From Bacteroidales bacterium (GTDB lineage: Bacteria; Bacteroidota; Bacteroidia; Bacteroidales; Marinilabiliaceae): a stretch of 46,811 nt of DNA. The position numbers and the translations under genes were made by a program. Shown here piece after piece: positions 13,793 to 21,388 of this stretch (within the stretch, counting starts at the first letter, position 1; each line of letters opens with the position of its first letter). Location of the stretch: assembly GCA_024401365.1 (NCBI GenBank), contig JAKSLE010000018.1, positions 1-46,811 of the forward strand, in the 5' to 3' direction. The notes under the pieces were generated by a model that did no database searches, was not told the DNA's origin, and was given only the letters and a program-made list of their open reading frames with translations.

Positions 13793-15420
13793 TAATCGAC
13801 GACGAACTGCTTGACGAGCTTCTGAAAAGAGCTGCCGAGAGCCCTCGCAAACGAATGAACCTCGACTTGCGTGGAACTGAAAACGACTCATCGCAGCGTA
13901 TGCTCAATGGTCTGTTGCCTGGTACTGAAGTGCCTGTGCATAGACATAGGACGACGGTAGAGACGGTGGTGCTTCTTCGTGGACATGTGACTGAGGTCTT
14001 CTACAATGATAAGTTGGAGGAGACCAGGCGCGTTGATATCGACATCACCAATGGCGCTCATGGTGTGCAGGTGCCAAAGGGAGCGTGGCATACAATAGTA
14101 GCGCATGAGCCTTCTGTGATAATAGAGATGAAGGATGGGCGTTACGCCCCTATGGAGCCCGAGGATGTCGTAACTATTCAGTCGGGGTTGCGTAACAATG
14201 AGACGACAGCAACAGAAAAGATGCCATACAAACCAACAAATAAAATATACCTTTGCCTTGCACACATGAGTGGTAAGGAGCAAGAATACATCAAAGAGGC
14301 ATTTGATACCAACTGGGTGGTACCACTCGGTCCTAATGTGAATGCTTTCGAGATGGATTTGGCTGGATATCTGGGTGTAGATGACCATGTGGTGGCTCTA
14401 AGTTCAGGTACGGCAGCTATTCATCTTGCACTGAAGACGCTTGGTGTTGGCGTGGGCGACGAGGTGATAGTGCAATCGTTTACTTTCTGTGCTTCGTCCA
14501 ATCCAGTTATATATCTTGGCGCTACTCCTGTGTTTGTAGACTCGGAGCGTGATACATGGAATATGGACCCTGAGTTGCTGGAGAGGGCGGTTCTCGACCG
14601 CAAGGCTAAGACGGGCAAGTATCCTAAGGCTATTATACCAGTGGCTCTCTATGGCATGCCTCCTAAGATGAACGAGATAATGGCTGTAGCCGACAAGTAT
14701 GGTATACCTGTAGTGGAGGATGCTGCCGAGGGATTGGGTTCTGAGTACAATGGCAAGAAATGCGGTTCGTTTGGTAAGTTTGGCGTTATGTCGTTCAACG
14801 GCAATAAGATGATTACAACCTCTGGTGGCGGCGCATTGGCTTGTCCTGATATAGAATCGAAGCAGAAGGTGATGTTCTACTCCACACAAGCTAGAGAGCC
14901 ATTCCCTTACTATCAGCATACCGAGATAGGGTACAACTACCGTATGTCGAATATATCGGCAGGAATAGGTCGTGGTCAGATGACGATATTGGATGATCAT
15001 GTAGCGCATCACAGAAAAGTGCAGTCGCTCTATGAGCAGCTCCTCAAGGATGTGGATGGGGTAGAGGTACATAGCCAACCAGATAATGGTCTATTCAACT
15101 CCAACTACTGGCTCTGTACCATTACGCTTGATGAGAAACTCACTGTTAAAGGTCAGCATGGTGTAAAGACTGGTCTTACCGATTGTGAGCCAAATGCCAA
15201 TGTGGAGGCTCTGCGCGTATGGTTGGATAATCACGACATAGAGAGCAGGTCGGCATGGAAACCAATGCATAAGCAGCCGATAACCCAGTCGTATCCATCG
15301 TATGTGAACGGCGTAAGCGAAGATCTCTTCAAGAGAGGTATGTGTCTGCCTGCTGGTCCGTACGTAACGGACGATGATGTGAAGTATATAGTGGAGAAGA
15401 TTCGTGAGGCGATAGTGTAG
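13789..15420 (+). CDS. Fusion of WbuC-type cupin and DegT/DnrJ/EryC1/StrS sugar aminotransferase
   Basis: 543 residues. Residues 1-140 match the cupin-fold WbuC family: metal ligands H51 and H53 (VPVHRHR), E58, and a GAWHTIV His near 102. Residues 155-543 are a PLP aminotransferase starting NKIYLCLAHMSGKEQEYI, with the PLP-binding ALSSGTAAIHLAL loop, VEDAAEGLG aspartate motif, and Schiff-base lysine K340 in SFNGNKMITTSGGG. This is the PglE/WbpE-like class that aminates UDP-4-keto-6-deoxy-HexNAc. WbuC and the aminotransferase are normally separate genes, so the single polypeptide is unusual; no internal stop is seen. It is the last gene of the polysaccharide operon, start overlapping the previous stop, and is followed by a strong terminator. 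Confidence 0.88.
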   Translation: MIIDDELLDELLKRAAESPRKRMNLDLRGTENDSSQRMLNGLLPGTEVPVHRHRTTVETVVLLRGHVTEVFYNDKLEETRRVDIDITNGAHGVQVPKGAWHTIVAHEPSVIIEMKDGRYAPMEPEDVVTIQSGLRNNETTATEKMPYKPTNKIYLCLAHMSGKEQEYIKEAFDTNWVVPLGPNVNAFEMDLAGYLGVDDHVVALSSGTAAIHLALKTLGVGVGDEVIVQSFTFCASSNPVIYLGATPVFVDSERDTWNMDPELLERAVLDRKAKTGKYPKAIIPVALYGMPPKMNEIMAVADKYGIPVVEDAAEGLGSEYNGKKCGSFGKFGVMSFNGNKMITTSGGGALACPDIESKQKVMFYSTQAREPFPYYQHTEIGYNYRMSNISAGIGRGQMTILDDHVAHHRKVQSLYEQLLKDVDGVEVHSQPDNGLFNSNYWLCTITLDEKLTVKGQHGVKTGLTDCEPNANVEALRVWLDNHDIESRSAWKPMHKQPITQSYPSYVNGVSEDLFKRGMCLPAGPYVTDDDVKYIVEKIREAIV

Positions 15421-15451
15421 GTTCTCGGAATCTGATATCGATATAATATTG

Positions 15452-15486
15452 AAAGCAAGGCTTCTGTAGGGGAGCCTTGCTTTTTT
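15452..15486 (+). terminator. Rho-independent terminator of the polysaccharide operon
   Basis: GCAAGGCT and AGCCTTGC form an 8-bp GC-rich stem with a short loop, followed by six T. It lies 32 bases after the aminotransferase stop. The gap 15487-15647 after it shows no gene. Confidence 0.9.
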
Positions 15487-15624
15487 AGGTTTAATAGCAC
15501 AAGGTGTAAACGTCAGAAAATGTCGTAACATTATTTTGTTTCTTTTCTCGCCAGTCAGATATGCGAATGGGGGTGAGTTGACGCATTGGTAGTGCCTACA
15601 ACAGTCATTTGGAAATATCCCACT

Positions 15625-15655
15625 TTGGATTTATGAGATATTGTCTCTAATTTTG
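15625..15655 (+). promoter_or_regulatory. Promoter of the nucleotidyltransferase-family gene
   Basis: TTG at 15625-15627, 20 bases, then TAATTTTG at 15648-15655, an exact match to the Bacteroidota -33/-7 pattern (TTG-N20-TAnnTTTG). The start codon follows at 15682, giving a leader of about 20 bases. Confidence 0.75.
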
Positions 15656-15681
15656 TTGAAAGTCATAATCAATAGCCCGCA

Positions 15682-16719
15682 ATGATCAATCTGCTGCGTA
15701 AAGGTATAGGTGAATCTGTTTGTTCGGAGATTTCTGCGAACTACGACTGGGAGCGTGTGGTATCGCTAGCAGCGGAGCAGTATGTATTGCCGATAGTGTA
15801 TGATGCGGTGGTTGGGAGCAATGAGCTGCGTGGAGCTTTGCCTTTGTCAATAAAGACTCAGGTGTATGGGTCGGTACGATCGGCTGAACAGCGCTATGAG
15901 AAACATTGCCGAGTATTGGAAAAGCTTGCTTCGTTTTATGCCTCGCATGGAATAAAGATGATGGTACTGAAGGGGATAGGGCTTAGCGCATTGTATCCTG
16001 TGCCTAATCATCGTCAGTGCGGGGATATAGATATTTATCTCTATGGGGAGCAGAAGAGAGCTGACGAGTTGCTGGAGAAGGAGTGTGGCGTGACAGTCGA
16101 TAGGTCGCATCATCACCATACGGTATTTACGATTGACGGGGTGATGATAGAGAATCACTACGACTTTGTGAATGTGTGGGCTCATTCGTCTTCGGGTGAT
16201 ATAGAGAGGGAACTTAAGGAGCTTGCTTCGGTGGAGCGTAGTGAAACAATAAAGATAGGTGGGGCGGATATATATACGATGCCTCCTACTTTGGGTACTA
16301 TATTTCTGCTTCGTCACACGGCTCAGCACTTTGCGGCCCATCATGTGGAATTGCGTCAGTTGGTGGACTGGTACCTTTTCTTGAAGCATAATGATGCATC
16401 GATAGATTGGGATAGAGTGCGCAGGGTGGCAGAGAGGGCTGGTATGGGTGAGTTCTTGTTGATATGGAACAGGTTGTCACGATGGGTAGTGACTGGTGAG
16501 GGGGAGTTGTTCGCCATTGACCAGCGAGTGCTGGATGATATGTTGCATCCTACATATAGAGGACATGGACCGAAGAGTGGTTGGCTTCGTATATGGCTAT
16601 TCAAATGGAGACGCTGGTGGACTAATAGGTGGAAGAACAGGCTGGTATACTCGAAAGAGAGTTTGTTCACTCAGGTGTGGTGGCTGCTGAGGAGTCACGC
16701 TGTAACGCCGGATGTATAG
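15682..16719 (+). CDS. Nucleotidyltransferase-family protein (PF14907 type)
   Basis: 345 residues. The core motif is VLKGIGLSALYP...QCGDIDIYL (residues ~95-120), with D115 and D117 in the metal-binding positions of a polymerase-beta-like nucleotidyltransferase. HHHHTVF near residue 150 and the RHTAQHFAAHH / LVDWYLFLKH region follow. The C-terminus is basic and tryptophan-rich (RRWWTNRWKN). No membrane helix or signal peptide. Members occur in or near polysaccharide loci of Bacteroidota; their biochemical role is not established to my knowledge. It has its own promoter after the operon terminator, so it is a separate unit. The open frame at 96-578 may be a fragment of a relative. Confidence 0.8.
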   Translation: MINLLRKGIGESVCSEISANYDWERVVSLAAEQYVLPIVYDAVVGSNELRGALPLSIKTQVYGSVRSAEQRYEKHCRVLEKLASFYASHGIKMMVLKGIGLSALYPVPNHRQCGDIDIYLYGEQKRADELLEKECGVTVDRSHHHHTVFTIDGVMIENHYDFVNVWAHSSSGDIERELKELASVERSETIKIGGADIYTMPPTLGTIFLLRHTAQHFAAHHVELRQLVDWYLFLKHNDASIDWDRVRRVAERAGMGEFLLIWNRLSRWVVTGEGELFAIDQRVLDDMLHPTYRGHGPKSGWLRIWLFKWRRWWTNRWKNRLVYSKESLFTQVWWLLRSHAVTPDV

Positions 16720-16748
16720 GGATGTTTTGTGACTCTAAATCTGACTTT

Positions 16749-16830
16749 GCACTAAAAGTAGTGCGTTTTTTGGCAAAATTGCACTAAAAGTAGTGCAATT
16801 TTTCATATATTTGCACTGAAATTAGTGCAA
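16749..16830. repeat. Three palindromes at exact 32-bp spacing upstream of an AAA ATPase
   Basis: GCACTAAAAGTAGTGC at 16749-16764 and 16781-16796, and GCACTGAAATTAGTGC at 16813-16828. The 16-bp palindromes are separated by 16-bp spacers, so centres are 32 bases apart, about three helical turns, placing all on one DNA face. The second and third extend to TTGCAC...GTGCAA. The third overlaps the end of the -7 element and the expected transcription start of the ATPase gene. An operator array for a dimeric regulator is the simplest reading. Confidence 0.85.
16806..16813 (+). promoter_or_regulatory. -7 promoter element of the AAA ATPase gene
   Basis: TATATTTG matches TAnnTTTG exactly. The predicted start of transcription (about 16820) falls in the centre of the third palindrome, so occupancy of that site should block transcription. 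Confidence 0.65.
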
Positions 16831-16840
16831 TCTGGTACAA

Positions 16841-18010
16841 ATGGATAAGCTTCAGAATAGATTCAACATAATGCTGGCTGATACGCCAACGGGGTTTCAC
16901 AGGTATATGTGGGACAATATAGACTGGTCCGACAGACTGATAGGCTTGAAGGGTCCTCGTGGTGTGGGTAAGACTACTATATTGCTTCAATATGCTAAGG
17001 AGAAGCTCGACAGAAGTACTACGTTGCTAGTTAATGCAGATGATTTGTATTTCTCGTCGCATACATTGGTGGATCTAGCTGACGAGTTCGCTAGAATGGG
17101 CGGGAAAGTGCTGATGATAGATGAAGTACATAAGTACCAAGAGTGGAGTAGGGAGCTGAAATTGATATACGACTATCATAGAAATCTGCAGGTGGTATTT
17201 ACTGGTTCTAGTATTCTGGATATTGAGGAGGGCGAAGCTGATCTTAGCCGAAGGGTTGTGCCGTATGACATGCAAGGGCTGTCGTTTCGTGAGTACCTGA
17301 TGTTGTTTAAGGGGATAGAGCTGCCTGTTCATACGTTGGATGATATATTGAATCATAGGGTGGTAATGCCAGAGTACTTTCGTCCATACGCTTATTTTAC
17401 AGATTATTTGACAAATGGCTATTATCCATTTTCGGATGAGCCTCAATTTGACCGACGTCTAATTCAGGTGGTAAATAAAACGCTTGAGGTGGATATTCCG
17501 CAGTATACCGACATGACGGTAGCTGCCAGTCGTAAGTTGAAGCGGTTGATGAGTATAGTGGCGGAGAGTGTCCCTTTTAAGCCAAATGTAACTACAATTT
17601 CTCAGGTGCTTGGCGTGAGTAGAAACGTATTGCCAGAATGGTTGGTTTATATGGAAAAGGCTGGATTGGTGATGCAGTTGAGAGATGATACAGGCGGAAT
17701 AAGAGGATTGGGCAAGGTGGATAAAGTCTACTTGGACAATACAGCCCTGATGCATATTATGGAGCACGAAAACACTGACAGAGGAAACGTGCGAGAGACA
17801 TTTTTTATGAATCAAGTGCGTGTGAAGTATGATGTGATGACATCTAGTGTGTCGGACTTTAGGATTGATAAGTATACATTTGAGGTAGGGGGGCGAAACA
17901 AGAGTAGGAAGCAGATAAGTAGTATAGATAATGCATACATTGTAAAGGATGATTTGGAAGTGGGATATCAGAATGTGTTGCCGTTGTGGCTGTTTGGATT
18001 GTTGTATTGA
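16841..18010 (+). CDS. AAA_14 / DUF4143 ATP-binding protein
   Basis: 389 residues. Walker A GPRGVGKT at 38-45, Walker B VLMIDEVHKY with D94 and E95, sensor-like VVFTGSSILDI near 125-135. The middle region (residues ~225-290, e.g. ISQVLGVSRNVLPEWLVYMEKAGLV) looks like a winged helix. The C-terminal DUF4143 part has DFRIDKYTFEVGGRNKSRKQ, resembling a degraded or variant PD-(D/E)xK-type core. These proteins are abundant in Bacteroidota; cellular role unknown to me. It stands alone between the palindromic promoter and a terminator, with no toxin- or antitoxin-like neighbour. The palindromes suggest tight, perhaps autogenous, control through its winged helix (inference). Confidence 0.85.
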   Translation: MDKLQNRFNIMLADTPTGFHRYMWDNIDWSDRLIGLKGPRGVGKTTILLQYAKEKLDRSTTLLVNADDLYFSSHTLVDLADEFARMGGKVLMIDEVHKYQEWSRELKLIYDYHRNLQVVFTGSSILDIEEGEADLSRRVVPYDMQGLSFREYLMLFKGIELPVHTLDDILNHRVVMPEYFRPYAYFTDYLTNGYYPFSDEPQFDRRLIQVVNKTLEVDIPQYTDMTVAASRKLKRLMSIVAESVPFKPNVTTISQVLGVSRNVLPEWLVYMEKAGLVMQLRDDTGGIRGLGKVDKVYLDNTALMHIMEHENTDRGNVRETFFMNQVRVKYDVMTSSVSDFRIDKYTFEVGGRNKSRKQISSIDNAYIVKDDLEVGYQNVLPLWLFGLLY

Positions 18011-18059
18011 TTTTGTCTGTAGTAACTGATTTTTGAGCAGATAACTAGATAGGTATGGC

Positions 18060-18091
18060 AAGGCTTTGATAGAGGCCTTGCTTTTTTTTGT
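18060..18091 (+). terminator. Rho-independent terminator after the AAA ATPase gene
   Basis: GCAAGGC and GCCTTGC pair around a ten-base loop, followed by eight T. Confidence 0.9.
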
Positions 18092-18120
18092 CTCTTTCCC
18101 AAGAATGATTTACCTTTGTG
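18090..18120 (+). promoter_or_regulatory. Promoter of map
   Basis: TTG at 18090-18092, 20 bases, TACCTTTG at 18113-18120, matching the Bacteroidota consensus. The TTG sits in the T tract of the preceding terminator. The leader to the map start is only about 10 bases. Confidence 0.75.
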
Positions 18121-18134
18121 GAAGAAAATAATGG

Positions 18135-18989
18135 ATGATGATGTTTAGAAAAAAGTGGTCCGTTGAGAAGGGTCAGCCCCTCACTGAAATGGACAAGAAG
18201 ATATTGGCAGCACAGAAGCAAGGACATGTGGTGCCTACCCGTAAGCTTATAAAGACTCCTGAACAGATAGAGGGTATTCGTCGCTCGGGCGTGGTGAATA
18301 CAGGCATACTGGATATGCTGGAGAATGAGGTGAAAGAGGGCGTGTCGACTTGGGATCTGGATGAGATGATCGGTCAGTATACTCAGGATCATGGCGCTGT
18401 TTCGGCTTGTATGGGTTATGAGGGTTATCCTCGTTACTCGTGTATCTCTCCCGATGATATTGTGTGTCATGGCATACCTAGCAAGGAGATGATCCTTAAG
18501 CCTGGTATGATAGTGAATATTGATGTCTCGACTATTCTTGACGGCTATTTCAGCGATGCTAGCCGTATGTTCATAGTGGGTGAGACAACACCAGAGAAGA
18601 AGCGCCTTGTGGATGTGACTAAGGAGTGCCTGGAGGTGGGTATGCAGGCTGCTAAGCCATACTCGTTTGTGGGTGATATAGGATTCGCTATACAGTGCCA
18701 TGCCCAGAAGAATGGTTACTCTGTTGTGCGCGAGCTATGCGGTCACGGTGTAGGCCTTGAGTTCCACGAGGAGCCTGAGGTATGCCACTACGGTCGCCCT
18801 AAGACAGGTATGCTGTTGGTGCCTGGTATGGTATTTACCATAGAGCCAATGATAAATATGGGTAAGATGCAGGTTCACTTCAGCCAGGAGGATGGTTGGA
18901 CGGTGACCACACGCGATCATCTGCCTTCGGCTCAGTGGGAGCACACATTGTTGATGACTGAAACAGGTCTGGAGATACTCTCGCATTAA
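18135..18989 (+). CDS. map: Methionine aminopeptidase type I
   Basis: 284 residues. It removes the initiator methionine from nascent proteins in the cytoplasm. All five metal ligands of the pita-bread fold are placed as expected: D in VNIDVSTIL, D in YFSDASRMF, H in CGHGVGLEFHEEP, E in FTIEPMI, E in SAQWEHTLL. VCHGIP carries the substrate-side His. An N-terminal extension of about 40 residues precedes the catalytic core and lacks the Cys motifs of an SEC-C or zinc-finger extension. Three consecutive ATGs (18135, 18138, 18141) are possible starts. Its stop overlaps the start of the next gene (TAATG), so the two are translationally coupled. Confidence 0.95.
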   Translation: MMMFRKKWSVEKGQPLTEMDKKILAAQKQGHVVPTRKLIKTPEQIEGIRRSGVVNTGILDMLENEVKEGVSTWDLDEMIGQYTQDHGAVSACMGYEGYPRYSCISPDDIVCHGIPSKEMILKPGMIVNIDVSTILDGYFSDASRMFIVGETTPEKKRLVDVTKECLEVGMQAAKPYSFVGDIGFAIQCHAQKNGYSVVRELCGHGVGLEFHEEPEVCHYGRPKTGMLLVPGMVFTIEPMINMGKMQVHFSQEDGWTVTTRDHLPSAQWEHTLLMTETGLEILSH

Positions 18990-20833
18990 TGCGACTGATA
19001 GTCCTAATTATAGTTATATTATGCTCGTTGCCTTGTGTCATGGCGCAGGGTAACGGGGATATTTTGTTCTATTGCAAGCCTACCTATGCCCCTATAGCCG
19101 ACATGTCGAACATAGATGTGGCGGTGCGGTCGGAGGGGCTTGTGTTGACCATAAACGATGAGCAGAAGAACGAGAGCGGTGAGGTGCTGGCGTGGATGAG
19201 GCGCTACTACGATGCCGTGTATGATGCTCACCCTTCGGTGCTGAAGAACCTGAAGGTGCCTACGCACTTTGTGATAGTGGCAAACAGATGGCAGGCTGTG
19301 CGCTCGATGTTTGAGGGTATAAACAAATACTCCACAATAGGCAGGAAGAGTACTGAGATAGTACTGCTGTATGGCGGTGCCCTGGATATGCAGACTGATA
19401 GCGTGCGACAGATAACAAGGATGTGCGATGCGCTATATATAGGAGCCGACGGTAGTGCTGCTATGATGGACCGACTCACGCAGGCTTTCTGGAGCGGTGA
19501 AGAGATAGCTCAGCAAGGGGCTCTGTTTGATGCTACGGGTCTGACGGCATCGCCACAGAAGAAGACGCGACTGTCGTTTGCTACACAGTTGGACGAGAAC
19601 GAGACACAACTGGCAGATGCGCTCACCGAGGTGGCAAAGAAGGCGATAGACAACAATGCTACGCCTGGACTCTCGGTAATGGTTGCCCGTAAGGGTAGGG
19701 TGATATACAACAAGCAGTTTGGCTACACCACATATCAAGAGACTACACCGGTTAGCGAGAGGACTATATACGACATAGCCTCGCTGTCGAAGGTAGTTGG
19801 AACGTTGCCTCATGTGGTTAGACTATTCGACCAAGGGAAGTTGGACGCTAAGAAGACGCTCGGCGAGTTGCTCGGTGTGACTGGTTGGCAAGGCAAGATA
19901 AACGTAGGTCAACTCTTGCTCCATACGAGCGGTTTGCCTGCCGGTATACCAATGTTTGCACTGACGGTAGACTCAGCATCATTTACGCCTCCTCTGCTGG
20001 TGAAGAAGCGTAAGGTGGGTTATCAGCAGAAGGTTGGTAAGAATCTATACATCAACGAGACATATAAGCTCAGGGCAGGCTACTTTACCGAAGAGAAGGA
20101 TGATGTGCATACTACGCAGATAGGTAGGTCGCTCTATGCATCCGACTCACTGAGGTATATTATATGGCGTCATATAGCCAATATTCCGCAGTATTCGCCT
20201 ACATACAGGTACTCGGATGTCAACTTCCTCTATCTGCAGAGGATAGTGGAGCGCATGACGGGTATAGGGCTGGATGAACTCTTTGAGGCTACGATAGCAC
20301 GCCCTCTGGGGTTGACACGTATGTTGTATCAGCCTGCTAGAAGATATAGATTGAGTGAGATAGCTCCAACGAGCGACGATACATTCTTCCGCAAGGAGAT
20401 GGTGTGGACTACGGTGCATGACGAGACAGCTGCCTGTCTGGGCGGTGTGGCCGGTAATGCAGGTCTGTTTGCCACTGCCAATGAGATAATGAAGATAGGT
20501 CAGATGTACCTCCAAGGCGGAACGTATGGCGGTGTTAGGCTCTTTTCGCAGAGTACATTTGATATATTCATAACTCGACACGATCCACACTGCAGGCGCG
20601 GTTACGGCTTTGATATGCCTGAGAGGCGTGCCGGTAAGGTGGGACCAGTACCCGACTGCGTGCCTAAGACATCGTTCGGTCACACTGGATTCACAGGCAC
20701 GATGCTGTGGATAGACCCTGAGAGCGAGACTGTATTTGTCTTTATCAGCAACCGAATACATACATCGGTGGACAATACAAAGTTGACATCACTAGATATA
20801 AGAGCCAAGATGCTGGAGGCTCTGTGTAAATAA
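18989..20833 (+). CDS. Secreted beta-lactamase-family serine hydrolase
   Basis: 614 residues with a signal peptide (MRLIVLIIVILCSLPCVMAQ). The class C / DD-peptidase-like domain spans about residues 215-612: catalytic SLSK (S265, K268), YSD motif with Y408, and HTG near residue 567 (FGHTGFTG). Residues 25-205 have no catalytic motif that I see; in several Bacteroidota such hydrolases are fused behind a GH3 beta-glucosidase, and this segment (VIVANRWQAV, ALDMQTDSV) could be a vestige of a GH3 C-terminal domain. That is inference. Likely acts in the periplasm on peptidoglycan peptides or D-amino-acid or ester substrates. It overlaps map by one base and is followed by rlmH after 3 bases. Confidence 0.85.
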   Translation: MRLIVLIIVILCSLPCVMAQGNGDILFYCKPTYAPIADMSNIDVAVRSEGLVLTINDEQKNESGEVLAWMRRYYDAVYDAHPSVLKNLKVPTHFVIVANRWQAVRSMFEGINKYSTIGRKSTEIVLLYGGALDMQTDSVRQITRMCDALYIGADGSAAMMDRLTQAFWSGEEIAQQGALFDATGLTASPQKKTRLSFATQLDENETQLADALTEVAKKAIDNNATPGLSVMVARKGRVIYNKQFGYTTYQETTPVSERTIYDIASLSKVVGTLPHVVRLFDQGKLDAKKTLGELLGVTGWQGKINVGQLLLHTSGLPAGIPMFALTVDSASFTPPLLVKKRKVGYQQKVGKNLYINETYKLRAGYFTEEKDDVHTTQIGRSLYASDSLRYIIWRHIANIPQYSPTYRYSDVNFLYLQRIVERMTGIGLDELFEATIARPLGLTRMLYQPARRYRLSEIAPTSDDTFFRKEMVWTTVHDETAACLGGVAGNAGLFATANEIMKIGQMYLQGGTYGGVRLFSQSTFDIFITRHDPHCRRGYGFDMPERRAGKVGPVPDCVPKTSFGHTGFTGTMLWIDPESETVFVFISNRIHTSVDNTKLTSLDIRAKMLEALCK

Positions 20834-20836
20834 GAT

Positions 20837-21310
20837 ATGCAGACGACGCTACTGATGATCGGCAAGACCGATGACGATTACCTGAAGAAGGGGATGGATA
20901 TATATGCGCAGAGGATACCCCACTATGCGCCATTTGACATAAAGGTGATACCTGATATCAAGAACTCCAAGAACCTAAGTCAAGAGCAGCAGAAGAGTGC
21001 CGAGGCGCAACAGTTCCTGTCCCTCATACAGCCATCCGACACCGTAGTGCTATTGGATGAGAACGGCAAGATGTACACATCGAGGCAATTTGCCACCTAT
21101 ATAGACAATGCGGCGATACAAGGGACAAAGCGACTGGTGTTCCTGATAGGCGGCCCTTATGGGTTTGACAAAACTATCTATGACAGAGCCAATCACAAGA
21201 TATCGCTGTCTCCTATGACATTCTCGCACCAGATGGTTAGGCTTATTTTCCTGGAGCAGTTGTACAGGGCGCACACCATTATACGTGGTTTGCCCTATCA
21301 TCATGATTAA
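20837..21310 (+). CDS. rlmH: 23S rRNA (pseudouridine1915-N3)-methyltransferase RlmH
   Basis: 157 residues, the family's usual length. SPOUT-fold features: FLIGGPYGF (SAM-binding loop of the trefoil knot, near residues 103-111) and the conserved C-terminal block ISLSPMTFSHQMVRLIFLEQLYRA ending GLPYHHD (shown here only in part for the motif). It methylates pseudouridine 1915 in helix 69 of the large ribosomal subunit, using S-adenosylmethionine. It follows the serine hydrolase by 3 bases, so it shares its transcript from the map promoter. Confidence 0.95.
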   Translation: MQTTLLMIGKTDDDYLKKGMDIYAQRIPHYAPFDIKVIPDIKNSKNLSQEQQKSAEAQQFLSLIQPSDTVVLLDENGKMYTSRQFATYIDNAAIQGTKRLVFLIGGPYGFDKTIYDRANHKISLSPMTFSHQMVRLIFLEQLYRAHTIIRGLPYHHD

Positions 21311-21343
21311 CATTATTTATATTAAGTGCACAACTATAATTCG

Positions 21344-21351
21344 TAATTTTG
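21344..21351 (+). promoter_or_regulatory. -7 promoter element of the AspT/YidE-type transporter gene
   Basis: TAATTTTG fits TAnnTTTG; predicted leader is about 30 bases to ATG 21389. No clear TTG at the -33 position. Confidence 0.5.
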
Positions 21352-21388
21352 CTACTCGAAATAAACCTTAAACCATATAAGATTTCAC

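Noticed and set aside
16749-16830. CRISPR-like array (16-base repeats, 16-base spacers)
   Set aside because: Only three units, repeats perfectly palindromic and overlapping a promoter, no cas genes; operators are far more likely.
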